Part shown: in pieces, positions 52,689-64,000 of the stretch
Layout: each line of letters starts with the position of its first letter
How positions within the stretch are numbered: the first letter of the stretch is position 1
NCBI GenBank assembly: GCA_948567375.1
Contig: OX419755.1
Location: 40,491,001 to 40,555,000, forward strand
From: Lunularia cruciata
Taxonomy: Eukaryota; Streptophyta; Marchantiopsida; Lunulariales; Lunulariaceae
Reading direction: 5' to 3'
Length of the DNA: 64,000 bases
The notes under the pieces: model-generated
Databases searched by the model: none
The model's input: only the letters and a program-made list of their open reading frames with translations
Told to the model about the DNA's origin: nothing
Position numbers and translations under genes: made by a program

Positions 52689-54115
52689 GGCGCTATTACC
52701 ACCTAACATGCTTGAATGGTTTTTCTTCTTAACATGAGAGATGTCTTGGTATCTTCACTATAAAAAATAGTCTCTTGGAAGAAGCGCCAAAAAATTCATT
52801 ATAGAGTACAAGGGCTATGGTAATTCATGAACCATTCTCACAACAAGTTTAGAAAAGAGTATCATTCACTTTATAACAACGCATAACGCATATCGGAGAG
52901 GTAGCTCCCAGCATTGTTTAAGACACTTCTATCTCTTATGTATGGTATACCATAGAATATCTTTATTAATACAAGAGCACTTCCGTCTTAGTAAGATTAT
53001 CAGGTTAGATAGTTCCTTTGGCTGGCCCATTTTCCTGGAAGTTTGCCTCCTTTCTTTCTTGTGATTTTCATGCGTTGCTTACCTTCTTTCTTCCTTCATT
53101 CTATTTGGCCCGGGTTTGATTCCATGGATAGATTTGAAGTGTAATTTGAATGGACTGGGTCAGAGATTTTACTATCTGAATTTAAAAATATAATAAAATT
53201 TCAGAATACGAGTACGATTTTCAATACTCAATAAATAATCAAATTGGTCCATTATAATTTGAAATTCCGGGAATTTGAAATGAAATTTGAAATTCCGGGA
53301 ATAAATTGTATGATATTATTAACTAATGAGCACGATTTGTAGACTTATGACTATGGACAGAGAACCGCTATATACATATACCATACACATGATGCACATT
53401 TCATCCTCTCTTCTATGGAAATGGACTTATAATGAAAAAGGGGTATGGAAACCCCCTAATTGGATTCCGCTTGACTCTGGTCAAGAAAGAAGACACACTA
53501 GAAAAAAACAAAAGACCAAATTCCAATAAAAGGAGAAGTCCTATCTCGTCGGTATTCTGAATCAAAAGTAGAAATAAAATCTCTATCAGTTGTTTATTGT
53601 CATTTCCCAAACATCAGAAGAGCACATTAAGTAGCCAAGGACCAGATTACTTCTCTTTCTTTGCAATGCCTAGTCAGATGGGTAAAGTTTAGAAAATACC
53701 TACTTTAGATTGCTTTCAGCATTACTTATGGAGTCAGAGTACATGTTTCCAGTTCCATAAACCATCATATGTAAGTTCTTAAAACATCCAGATGTGGGCT
53801 TTTCTCGCGGTACATGCTTCTCCCCCTTTACACTTTAGAATTGGGATGATTCAACGGCTCATACAACATGCATGATAAATCTAATGATGATCCTCCTCCA
53901 AGTCTCATAGCTCACGCACCGTAAGGGTTTTACTGCTGTTTTTGGATAGCCAAAAAGGCAGGGGGTAGCTGCCATTGAATATTCTTGTTTTAATTCTCGT
54001 GATTCAAAGTACATACCAGAAAAGGTTGTATAGCTTTGCAATGATTTTTAAATTTTCTTTTGTAGAACTCCGCAAATATTCTTGTTGTTCATCATCTACC
54101 GTTCTTAACCGGGAA

Positions 54116-54326
54116 GAACAAGGTTTCTCGTCAAATTAATCATAATCCAAGCCGCCACTTCCATACTACTCCTCCTTACATAAATAAACCTTCTGGAGTT
54201 ATATACCCACCGAACACCGGGAGAACAAGATTTCTCGTTAAATTAATCGAAATCCAAGACGCCACTTCAATACTACTCCCCCTCACATGAATAAACATTC
54301 TAGAGTTATATACCCATCGGACACTA
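54116..54326. repeat. Diverged tandem duplication, 107-bp unit
   Basis: Copies at 54116-54222 and 54223-54326 share GAACAAG(G/A)TTTCTCGT and GAGTTATATACCCA(C/T)CG in register, with around 15% differences. Confidence 0.85.
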
Positions 54327-54853
54327 CATTTGGTAGTAGTATAAAAGAAAACGAACCAGAGATCCAGGAGATCCAATAGTATACCTCAGAAGAAAACAAC
54401 AAAAGAATACAGGGCACCAACAAGAAGGAAAAGAGATAGAGAGCAGAATGGTTAAAAACCAGAGCAATCCATGCCAAGGGGAAGTAACAAAACAATCTAA
54501 CAAAGTGAACATTATTGATAATGTATAATAAAGATTTAATGGTATATCCGGAAAATAGAGAGGGAGGACCCTAGACTTACTTGGTCCTCTTACTGCCATT
54601 GCTTGTCTTTGAAAAACCAAAGCTTCACAACACATCAAAGTGGCAAAGACTCCTGCTATAGCTATAGTAGGTCTAGTAGGAGGTGAGAATGATCAGAGAG
54701 ATAGCCAAATCCCCCTCCTTAGTAAAGAACTTTATAATATTTTTGAAGTGGTGATGAAAACAAAAGCTTGACTGCAAAAACACTCTCTGTAGTAAAAAGC
54801 TTCAATTATTTCTCTAAAAGTGATGATATGATATGGTGATGAAGATATACAAA

Positions 54854-54899
54854 GATCTAAACAACCAAAGGTACAAAGGTATCTTTGGTTGTTTAGATC
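54854..54899. repeat. Perfect 17-bp hairpin
   Basis: Arms GATCTAAACAACCAAAG (54854-54870) and its exact reverse complement (54883-54899) around a 12-base loop. Confidence 0.9.
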
Positions 54900-55295
54900 C
54901 TTGTTAACAAAGGTATGAGAATATAACCATGGTGTATAATAATCCCCTTTTGCTGCGATGACCCCCTGATGACCCTCCGAGAATTGGGGTTCAAGATATC
55001 GGTGGTTGACTACATTAAATATTCTTGTTTCTTGACTGATTTCATCAATGATAGAATTGGTTCATTGGCACGTCTCCATTGACCATGGAGACTGTGTCCC
55101 AATTTCGTTGTTCAAACTTTCTATCATTGTAGGTGTGAAATTTAGTTATACATGTCGAGTCGGTGTCACTCAATTTGTGTCCACCAACGATATAAAGTCG
55201 TCCAGCAAAATAAGAATAATCCGATAGAGAAGAGAGAAGTTCGTAGTCGAGATCTCTATTGGTTGATTGTCTTTATATCAGAGGGTTTCACTTCG

Positions 55296-55330
55296 AATAT
55301 TTACGGGAGAGGGCACCTCCCGTAAATATT
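55296..55330. repeat. Perfect 14-bp hairpin
   Basis: AATATTTACGGGAG (55296-55309), loop agggcac, CTCCCGTAAATATT (55317-55330). The shape resembles the 3' stem-loops of organelle transcripts or a bacterial terminator without U-tract; that is shape only. Confidence 0.9.
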
Positions 55331-57796
55331 TCCAAGTGATTCTCTAAATGAATTTTAATCTATTTATGAACAGGATCTCAATAATTTAGGGTTTAGATTA
55401 ATTTACTACGGATGCAAATATCGGGTCAATTCATCGGTACTTATGGTCTATGGGACCTCCGGCAGATTGTAAAAGTTTATGTGTTTCGAAAATCGTCAAC
55501 CCATGAATCTTTCGAGAGTTCTTGGAGGTACTCACGTAAAAGAACACAAATTTTCCTCTCACGTTCTATAACAATTTAGGGGATATCCCATAGGCCTCAT
55601 GTAAACTTTATTTACGACTGTGAAAATGGGCTAACAGAAACCCCTATTGTAATGCTCGACTGTAAGCAGAAAAGTAGCATGCACGTTCTATTGACGTAGG
55701 ATCCGTAGGAGGATTGTTAGGTGTCGTCCGTGGATAGCAGCATAGATCTCTTTCTATTTATGGCCGGATGCCACTCTTTCTCCAGAGCATGTGCCCTTGC
55801 AATTCTGCACATCCTTCATTGTCTGAGTTTTGGCCGTTGAGTATGAAGACTCTCTTCCTTTTTGAAAGCGAATAATGTACACATTTGGTTTGGGTGTCGA
55901 CCATTCGTCGTGTGTCATGAATTGGCATTTGTCACAGAGGAGATTAAGAGGTCATCATTGTTCAGTAGAATTATTAGCCTCAAGAATCTTCAAGAGATAG
56001 ACGATGAGTGAGATTCACTGTATTTGATTATGATCGTATCTAGTTTCTTACTTATTCAGACTTCGAGATCCAAAACTACTATACATGTCAGTTCATAAAA
56101 TATCGTCACAGTGGTATGCAGCAATTAGCAACTAAACTGTGCAGATTCTTAGGTTACCAATTGAGCCCCATGGTTGGATACTACAAGATGTCACACTCAC
56201 CGATTACAAAGTTATTTTGTTTAGTGGTAGTATATCTATCCTTGAACGACTGAACGTTGTTTATGTAACTCGAGTCCGTCAAGATAAACCTTGAGAAAAA
56301 CTACCTGGTGTTACTAGATAATCCCTGTACTGTGGTCCTTAGAAGGCGGCTTGCGACTGCAATTGCTCTCTTATGGAGAAATTCGACGTAAAAATCGAGA
56401 AGAAGCCGACCACATAGAACAGAAGAAGGATGGGAAGACCCCATCAAAAAATCCGAACTTGTACTCCTACCAAAACATAAGCAATTCTTATACATCTTCA
56501 GTGTTCCGGATAAGAATAGCGATAAAATGAGTACTCACAATTGATAATTTCGAACCCAAATCACTGACAATTTGATGTCTTCATATTCAGATCCCACTGT
56601 ATTTCCTTACACCGGGTTGAAATAGTTGCCCTTAGCTGATTTAGGAAACTTCCGAGAAGAAATCCTTGGTTGTGCGGGCCCTGCAAACTCTTCTCACTTC
56701 CCATCTTTTTCTTGGAGTTTGGGCCCAGACATGAGCCGATGTTTCCAAACCAATTGATCCAGTACCTTGATTTAGAATTCTTCTGGAAATAGAGAGCTCA
56801 CATCATCTTCAGTTCATCAGAGAGAAAACTTCGAGCTAAAGAGTCATGATCCGTCCTACCATATAAAGTAGTACAATGATCAGGTTGAATAGGAAGAGAA
56901 TTGGCATAACAAATACTCGGTTCTGCTTAGCTACATTTCTTTCGGGATAAAGTTTTCTCTGGGATTGGGTTACCATCCAAGAGGTGAGGAAAGCATACAT
57001 GGTACGGGTACTGTACGGTTAGATCTGACAGAAAACAGAGGTCCCGTACAAATCCCGACCTGAACTGCGCCCACGGGTGAGTGACAATCTTCACGGTGGT
57101 CGGTCATTCGTACTCTTTAATCTCTATCATGCCCTTTCAGCTTTCGGTCCCTTTTAACTAGGTCCACATTTTACATACTGTGATTCTTCTTGCAGGATAA
57201 AGCATGACCTTCTGTGTTCGCGTTCCATATAATTCAAGATGTATGTAGTCAACTGAATAGCTTGGTATCTCGCTTTAACTTGTTCGACGGGGATGTCGAA
57301 AGAGTGCAACGAAATTGCAGGCAAAAGTTTCCCAAGCTGACCGTGGGCCTGTCATGTTGTCACCATGATATCGACCTGCCTAACTAACTGTGAACTGCAA
57401 CTGTCAGGTAACCATTTCTTAAGCATGACTGCCAGTTGGACGAATGCAGTTTGCTAAACTCACACATCTATTGTATGGTACATCCCAGCTCGACGATAAT
57501 ATAGTGTGGTGGTGAATCACCACAATCCGTCCGGAAAAGAAGTAGCATGCTCACAGGAAGGTGTAGTTTGATCACCAGTCTCCATATCCAGCTGGAGAAA
57601 GGCTTGTCAATTAGCAGGTTTACAGTTATGTGGATTTTCTAGCTGGATGAAAGCAGGTGGTCATTGGTGAAGTACAGTGGCGATCATAAGTACTGTGCAG
57701 TGACAACGAGGGTTCTGCTTAATTAAGAGAAATCGTAATCATGGAAGAAAAACTAGAACAGTGCAATATACCTTATTCAGATCAATCAGGACTTTC

Positions 57797-57997
57797 CATA
57801 GTCAGTTGAGACTGTGACAGGACTCTATCAAGCAGATGCTCTCTCGTGGTTCACGAGTCCAGTTCTTTCAAATCCCCTCCACTCTTTTAGAGGGGGTAGC
57901 ATAGTCAGGCGACACTGTGAGAGGAATCTGCCGACCAGATTCTTCCTCTTGGTTCATGAGTTCCTCCGGACAATCTCCGTTCTGTGGAGGAGCTAGA
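57797..57997. repeat. Diverged tandem duplication, 103-bp unit
   Basis: CATAGTCAG starts both copies (57797 and 57900). TGGTTCA(C/T)GAGT follows at the same offset. Divergence is high, about 30%. Confidence 0.7.
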
Positions 57998-58700
57998 ATC
58001 AACTTTGAAACCAATCACGTGAGCTTAAATCTTACACACTAAAGAGGAGAGTTCACAATCCTGCAGCAGTATAACAGTCTTACTTAACGTGCTCGAGCTA
58101 GAGTAACGCTTCTAGATTCTAGAGTCGGTTGGATAAAGCACAGTGACAAGATTCTGTTCATGTATGAGAATAAGTAATAAACACCAAATTTTCGGGAAAA
58201 CACACCCTCACTTGAAATCAAAAGCTCGCTCGACGTTGTACTTTCGACTTAGATACATGAACACCCCGGATTGGTCATTCTAGATTTCAAAGGAAAAGAA
58301 CGTCGGGACCTTGAGTGGATCCGAGCGATTCACCACCACATGATGTACAGTAGCATCTCGTCCACCGGTCAGCGAGTTACAACTATTCTTACTTGCTCTG
58401 TTTCCAATGCAACTGGGGAGTTGGAACCTGAGTTGCTATGTTACTTGCGGAATTTGAAATCGAAATCTGAGTTATTATACTAATTACGATACAGAGAAGT
58501 CTGCATGTTGGACAATGCGTTGTGAAACTGATTGTAGGTATTGTGGGCACATTTACTTCTGGCAGGTGTAGATTGTGAAGTGAACATTGAATAAGTTTTG
58601 GAAGTTCACCACCACCATATGACATTCTCATTGTACTACATTACATTTTGCCTGTCAATACTATTATAATTTCGAATCTGGAACCTGACATATTATGTCC

Positions 58701-61250
58701 ATTGAGGTATCCTAGATTGCATGGATAAATTTGACGACCATGTTTTCTGGCGGCGAGTTGTCCGATAATATTGGTGTAGTTAAGATTTATCTGGTTATTT
58801 TAATTTGAAAAGGCGACATAAAAACTTTTGAAAGTCCTAGAAGTCATTTAAAAGATTTAACTTTAATGAATCTAAAAGTCAAAGTTAATTTTCCCACGCT
58901 AGTGATACATCTTACGACTACTTTTTTTTAAATTAATTTGCTAAAGGTGAGCTTGGATTAAATCCAGTAAAGTTTATGTTGAGGGTTGTGATTCTACAAA
59001 TGAAAAGGAAGATACAAATTAGCTTGATAAGATCAAGGTTTTAAGTATACTTTTCCGTTCTTATTCACTATTTTAGCCCACAAAAGTGAAGTCTTCTGAT
59101 GTTTTATTTCATTTTCAGTTTTTGGAAAGGCGCTCTTTTCTGATTTGATTGTCTCCTCATTTACATTCTCACCAAGAATTGATTAGCGAAGTCATAAATT
59201 TTTCCCAATATTTGAAGCTTTTGTAACTGTCCCTCTAAACATTTTGAAAATAAAGAAACTCTAAAATGATATTATAAGTTAATAAATGATTACATATTTT
59301 TTCCTTTCCAAAGCAGATCTTGACACAGAAATTTTTATCTATTATATAGAAGGTTTTATAAGATGCATAAGTGCTAGTCTTGGTGTTTATTGAGCTATGG
59401 GATACTTAGACTTAGACCATCAGAAATTTAGATTGAAGCTTACACCATTGAATAAAGAAATTTCTCCTAACATCCATAACCTGCTTGTCTTAAATATTTA
59501 TTGAGTCTCCGCAGTTGTTTGGACTTGGACCATCAAAGGGCACTAGTGAATATAAATTATGGATTATATAATTGTGTGTATCAAGTAGTATAATATTTAA
59601 GGATATAACCTATTAAACAAAATAATAATAAGTATTGATAATTATTGAGCTTTAAACTAAATAGAGCTGGTATTTTCAAGTGCTTAGCATATGAATTATG
59701 TTAATTTACTCAATACAAACATATGCAACATAAATGACAAATCAATAGTGCTTCTACAAATGGGATGTGACAAGGATTAAAAGTCAAAAAAGTTTCTTAT
59801 AAAAGAACACTTTGTCTTAAAATTTTCTCATAAATAAATAAATATGTATGGAATCTATTTGAATTACGAACCTCTTTTAATATCAAAACAAATATTTGAT
59901 AACAATTGGAACATAAGTAGTTCATTTTTAATTAAAAAAAAGTAAAATATAAGAATATATATACTACAAAGTCTTGAAGGAAGGCTACATATAAATTATT
60001 AGAGTCTAAAACTTTTCTCAAATCTTTGCTAGGTTTTTTACATGCAACTGAAACGACTTTTGATATTAAAAACATCTGTAAAACTCTTTCAAATTACATT
60101 ATTTCTTTTGATTCAATCTATTGATCAGAGCACATGTTTATAATGAATCTAAAAGATTATAAACTTCCTTGGGTTCTATATGAAGAATTTTTCTATCCTC
60201 CAAATAATAAACATGTTATTATGTATCTTTAGAGATTTCATGATATAATGTGGAATTCTGATTCTAAGTTTTAAATATTTTTGTATTTTGAGTGATTTTT
60301 ATAGAATTATGTAAAATTATATCCAATTTTTTATTTGCGGCTAGAGTCCTTTGGAGTTTAATTTGTTTATTTATTCTTTTGTATTTTGAGGGTGAGACAA
60401 TAGCAAGAGTTTAGTAATCTAGACTCTTGCAATTGTCCCACCCTCTCACCCCTGCGTATACATACCGATCCTTTGCTACTATCTCTCTCACCCAACTAGA
60501 GCGCATAACCATTGCTTCGTGTCTGAAGCATCAAACATCGAAGCATCAATCCCTTGATGGATTGCGACCAAACTGAATGCATGAAAATGCGAGCCAACTA
60601 TTGGCGATCCATAAAAGTGGACGTGTGTATGGGTGAGACAGTAGCGAGTAGCAAATGATGTCATATGTGGAGAGGTGAGACAATAGCAAAAATCATAATT
60701 CTAATGTTTAAAATTAGATATTGTTAAGTCGAACTCCTCATTTTGTTAAACCCACCCTATTGTGAGGGTATTCCGAGGATCTCCACGAACAGACTCACAC
60801 GATTATTACTTGGGATTATACTAGGCATCTTTCTTCAAATCCTACACATAAAATACAGTCACCCTTTCACATAACATAACAGCATAGAAAAGACAGTCAA
60901 GAAAATTGCTGGTTAGGGACCATGACTAAATAAATTTATGTTTAAAAATATTATTATATAATTTATTTAGGAATATAAAAATTCTATAATATGATTGAAT
61001 TTTATTTTGGAGATTACTCTCAAGATGCTATAATTTGTGGACATAAGATCAAGAAAACTAATCCAGAGACCAATGGAATGAACTAAATTTCATAAGTTTT
61101 ACACGTTTAAGAGATGGAGGAGAAAACATATGCAGCCTTTTCCTCTTACTTAAAAGACAATGATAGTTGAACTTTTGCCGTGAAGGACTACGTTTAATCA
61201 AAACCTTTGTTCTTTGTACTGTCCTTATGTCGATGTCGATATGTAAGAAA
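58701..61250. other. AT-rich intergenic-like DNA
   Basis: CpG-poor and A/T-rich, without an open frame or element similarity, except for the fold-back cluster at 60388-60690. Confidence 0.4.
60388..60690. repeat. Fold-back cluster, MITE-like
   Basis: The word GGTGAGACAATAGC and its complement occur five times. 60388-60410 pairs with 60423-60445 (21 of 23 bases). 60472-60494 pairs with 60630-60655 and 60428-60447 pairs with 60672-60688, enclosing ~140-230 bp. It looks like nested non-autonomous inverted-repeat elements, but no target duplication was identified. Confidence 0.6.
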
Positions 61251-64000
61251 TACGCGAAACATTTTCATTCGTCTAGTGGTTCAAAAGTTGAAGCATCCCA
61301 TGCTTTCTTGCGCCGTGCATGGGTTCTTTGATTGGAACTGACTGGAAGTGGTTTACTTATAGGGTCTTCTCTCGAAGCTTGAGTCGTCAGGTGATCAGGG
61401 TTTGCAACTTTGCACGAAGACGATTGCTACCCACATGCATCTCACATGGTGGCGGGCGCTGCCGTGACAGGAAACTGATTTTACTCGGGTCAACAACATC
61501 GATCGGTGGACTGATCTCTACAACTGCCTTTCACTGGAAAGAAATCAGTTCATTAATGAATTGCTTTCCTCGGTGATCAGAACTATTGACGTGGTGGACT
61601 GGAATACTAATATAAGTATCCATCCCTCGGACGGGATGCGAGCGGCAGAGACAAACCACAGGTGTTCCTTTGTCGCCGATGCACAGAGTTCGTTCGTTTG
61701 CTTCTGGGGGTAGGATATGATTAGGGCACGAGCTGGAGTTCTGAGCCTCTAAAGCCCGGATATGTGGAAGATCGAAGGCTCACTGGTGGCGTTCCCTCGG
61801 ATCTAGTTCTAAATCCATAGACTGACATAACATATTCCTGAGCGCCGTAAAACAGAGGCAAGATTTCCTTGCTTCCGTTGTCATAAGATGGCGGTCCATT
61901 GGATCGCCACCCATAAGGCCGGTCAGTTTCGAATCTTACAGTGGTTAAAGAGTTGCTACCAAATCGACTATGTAAAATTTGTTCACGGATTCTGCGAAAA
62001 AAAATTTATGGTTTGGACTGCGTAGGGTAGAAAGCGGAGGGCCTTAGGGTGAAATCAAAACTTTAGTCTGCTATCATGCTACCGCGATCTGTTCTCGTGA
62101 CACGGCCGTTGTGGATGTCTCTGCCTTCTTCGGATGTGAAGACGAAATGGCTGTCAATGCATTTGAAAGAGCACAAGCCGCAACTGTATATTGTATCATG
62201 AAAAGGGAACTTGACTCTGACGAGTTTATACCTAGTTTAGTCAAATTAGAGGTCTGCTCGGATTTGTGATTGACAGAAGTAGATAACTGTGGTCGTTGTC
62301 TGAACCTACTGTGTTCCGATATGGTTGAGAAATATGCGGAGAACAGCCGGGTCTGTACAATGAACTTCAATTCCAGAAATCGTGTTGCAACTTCTAGAAA
62401 ATGTTTTAAGGAGATAATAACATCCATTCTTCTTTCCAGCTCGACACTTTAGGAAATCCTTTTTCGGCCATCCTTAGGTTGAGCTGGAGCTCGGTAATTT
62501 CGAAATAAACTACACCACCCGAGCCTTTAGGACGAGTGTTGTAAGTTCTTTACGTGGAGGTTTAATAGGTGGGATGTACTCAGAGATTGACCTTCGTGAC
62601 CGCCGCGGATCAATCCCTTTTGAAGACGGGGAAATAAACAGTTGCAAATGTTAGAATGCGGTGGAAAACCGGAGACCACCATCATAAAAGCGGATCTTTC
62701 CCTGAAAAGGTGACAATGTGAAGAGTACTGGTTTACCACCATCATCAGAAAAGGATCTTTCTCTGAAACGGTGACGATGTGAAGAATATCTGGTTAAAGA
62801 GAAAGAACTCCTTGAATCTCGTGGAATTTTTGGTGTACAAAATTCAATACATTGTGCCGTCAATCTGGACTACGAACCCCAAATGGTCCAAAATCCATCG
62901 ACGGTCAACGGATGAGGACATTTCGAGCCGAATCAGATAGTAGTGTCTGGTTTAATCGTGTGCAGTAAACCAGGTTTGCGCAGATTAAGGATATTTGACG
63001 GTCAAGTCCCAATGGAGTACAATGGAGTTTCTTGGAAAGAAGCAATTGACCAGACACTATGAATACTGGGCAAAGTAGGTTTGACTCGGAATACATTTAT
63101 GGCCTGGTTTGACTCAGATCAAGCACTAGGTCCTTGAAAAGCCGAATTACCCTCGGGACTCATGGTGAAACTTCGCTCCTTCTATGCAGATCAGATCGGG
63201 TTGATATAGTGGGTACAAAAGCTAATTCACTGTGTGGAAATATGGGCAGCATCTTGCGTATCCATGTTCACAATTTCCCTTCCATTGCTTGAAACAATCT
63301 CTTTATGTCCACGACTCCTCCAACTTTACAACCCTAGCGCATCGGACCGAATCTCCACGTTGAGAGCAGATCCTTATCTTCCTGGACAATCGGTAATAGT
63401 TCACGATCAAGTATCAAAAGCAAAACTATTCGCACCTACAGACCTGCTCCCTCACAAGACTCACCAATAAGGTGTTGTTATGCTTTAGATTCTCGACTGG
63501 TAAACACGAAGCACAATGGAGTTCGGGGATGATTAAGTAGAGTTGGTGTAAAAACCGAAGTTCTGTGGGTTTTCGTGTTATATTGAGTTACCGAAACAGT
63601 TGTATTGCGCTTTAATAACTACCCCTCTCCATAAGTCAGCTCCATCATCCATTTGCTTGCCCGAGTTGATTAGACGGGCTAAAAATAGCGCGAGAGCGTT
63701 GCAGACAAAGTCTACACAACCATTGAACCGGTTCCAGATTGCCTTCTAGAATCCCATCCAGACCGGCAGGTCAGTAATGAGTATCTGGGCATTCGTTTAT
63801 ACTGCACCAAGTCATGAGGGAGTATCTCGTGCCCAATACTCGCCGTTTCGCCGATGGTTCCATTCCCAAGTTCTGAGAGAAGAAATTCTACTTTTCATCA
63901 CAAATGATGGAGCTCCACACAACATATAAGAGAGGACTCGCAACCATTCTAGTGAAGCCGCGTTTTCGGTTTTGTAACGCAATCAGGACTAGTGGAGCAT
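61251..64000. other. Second CpG-rich block without recognised genes
   Basis: Similar in character to 53.0-58.7 kb: CpG common, no frame above 117 codons, none recognisable. The longest (62074-62427, minus) overlaps no known motif. It holds one diverged 60-bp tandem repeat. It continues past the window end. Confidence 0.35.
62676..62796. repeat. Diverged tandem duplication, 60-bp unit
   Basis: CCACCATCAT begins both units (62676 and 62736). GGATCTTTC(C/T)CTGAAA and GTGA(C)(A/G)ATGTGAAGA follow in register. Confidence 0.8.

Larger units (their letters stand above)
52689..58700. other. CpG-rich block without recognised genes
   Basis: From about 53000 the composition changes: CpG becomes common (five in 56341-56400) while the transposon DNA is nearly free of it (none in 41701-41760). 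No frame exceeds about 105 codons and none is recognisable. Diverged short tandem duplications and two perfect hairpins are present. Candidates are organelle-derived DNA, low-methylation host DNA or foreign sequence. No rRNA or tRNA was recognised. Confidence 0.4.

Noticed and set aside
56940-57060. Group II intron domain V-like text (GGTACGGG...GTACGGTT)
   Set aside because: The expected GAGCCGTATG/ACGTACGGTTC pairing with a short loop is not present; similarity is too short.
53320-58650. Protein-coding genes in the CpG-rich block
   Set aside because: The frames are 60-105 codons, in no consistent order, without recognisable motifs or splice-consistent joins.
61260-61330. tRNA-like CGTCTAGTGGTTCAA
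   Set aside because: No cloverleaf or T-arm GGTTCGAATCC follows at the right distance.

Overview
The window looks like nuclear DNA from a plant with a large, repeat-rich genome. I see no intact host gene. The first ~52 kb is almost entirely decayed Ty3/gypsy LTR retrotransposons plus one PIF/Harbinger-type DNA transposon. The plant signals are primer-binding sites matching initiator tRNA-Met, chromodomain integrases, and TG...CA LTRs with 5-bp target duplications. The heavy nesting, old decay and AT-rich, CpG-poor DNA would fit a gymnosperm, but the sequence does not prove that.

Layout. 1-2648: 3' half of a plus-strand non-chromovirus element (E0, LTR family C). 2649-4966: degenerate ORFs of unknown origin, including an acidic tail and a 51-bp coiled-coil repeat. 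5350-8668: two diverged copies of a Myb/SANT-like Harbinger ORF1 arranged head to head as a long inverted repeat. 10895-12060: broken Harbinger transposase on the minus strand. 12206-18705: near-complete minus-strand chromovirus E1 (LTR family A). 19715-23500: remnant E7 (C family) holding a solo LTR B. 24529-45200: a five-layer nest. 45539-46271: old LTR C. 46861-51606: very decayed plus-strand chromovirus E5 (LTR family B). 51607-64000: no recognisable gene; it holds short tandem duplications, hairpins, a fold-back cluster and two CpG-rich blocks (~53.0-58.7 kb and ~61.2-64.0 kb) unlike the transposon DNA.

The nest. E6 (plus, B family, CCTAG target duplication at 24524-24528 and 45201-45205) contains E4 (minus, C family). 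E4 contains E3 (minus, B family). E3 contains both E2 (minus, A family, 33875-40510) and a solo LTR A (29045-30219), and that solo LTR A contains a solo LTR B (29549-29974, perfect TTGTT duplication). Two deletion scars, at ~41548 and ~44161, explain the missing LTR and pol parts.

How the parts work together. Each chromovirus is laid out LTR, tRNA-Met primer site, short leader ORF(s), gag with a CCHC knuckle, protease, RT, RNase H, integrase, chromodomain, LTR. The most novel feature is the leader ORF family between primer site and gag. It recurs in five elements of two LTR families and is tandemly duplicated in family A. The most interesting regulatory feature is a run of perfect heat-shock-element-like GAA/TTC arrays upstream of the TATA box in LTR family B. 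All pol genes here are broken, so any current activity would need proteins supplied from elsewhere. Coordinates of degenerate elements are read by eye and are approximate to tens of bases.
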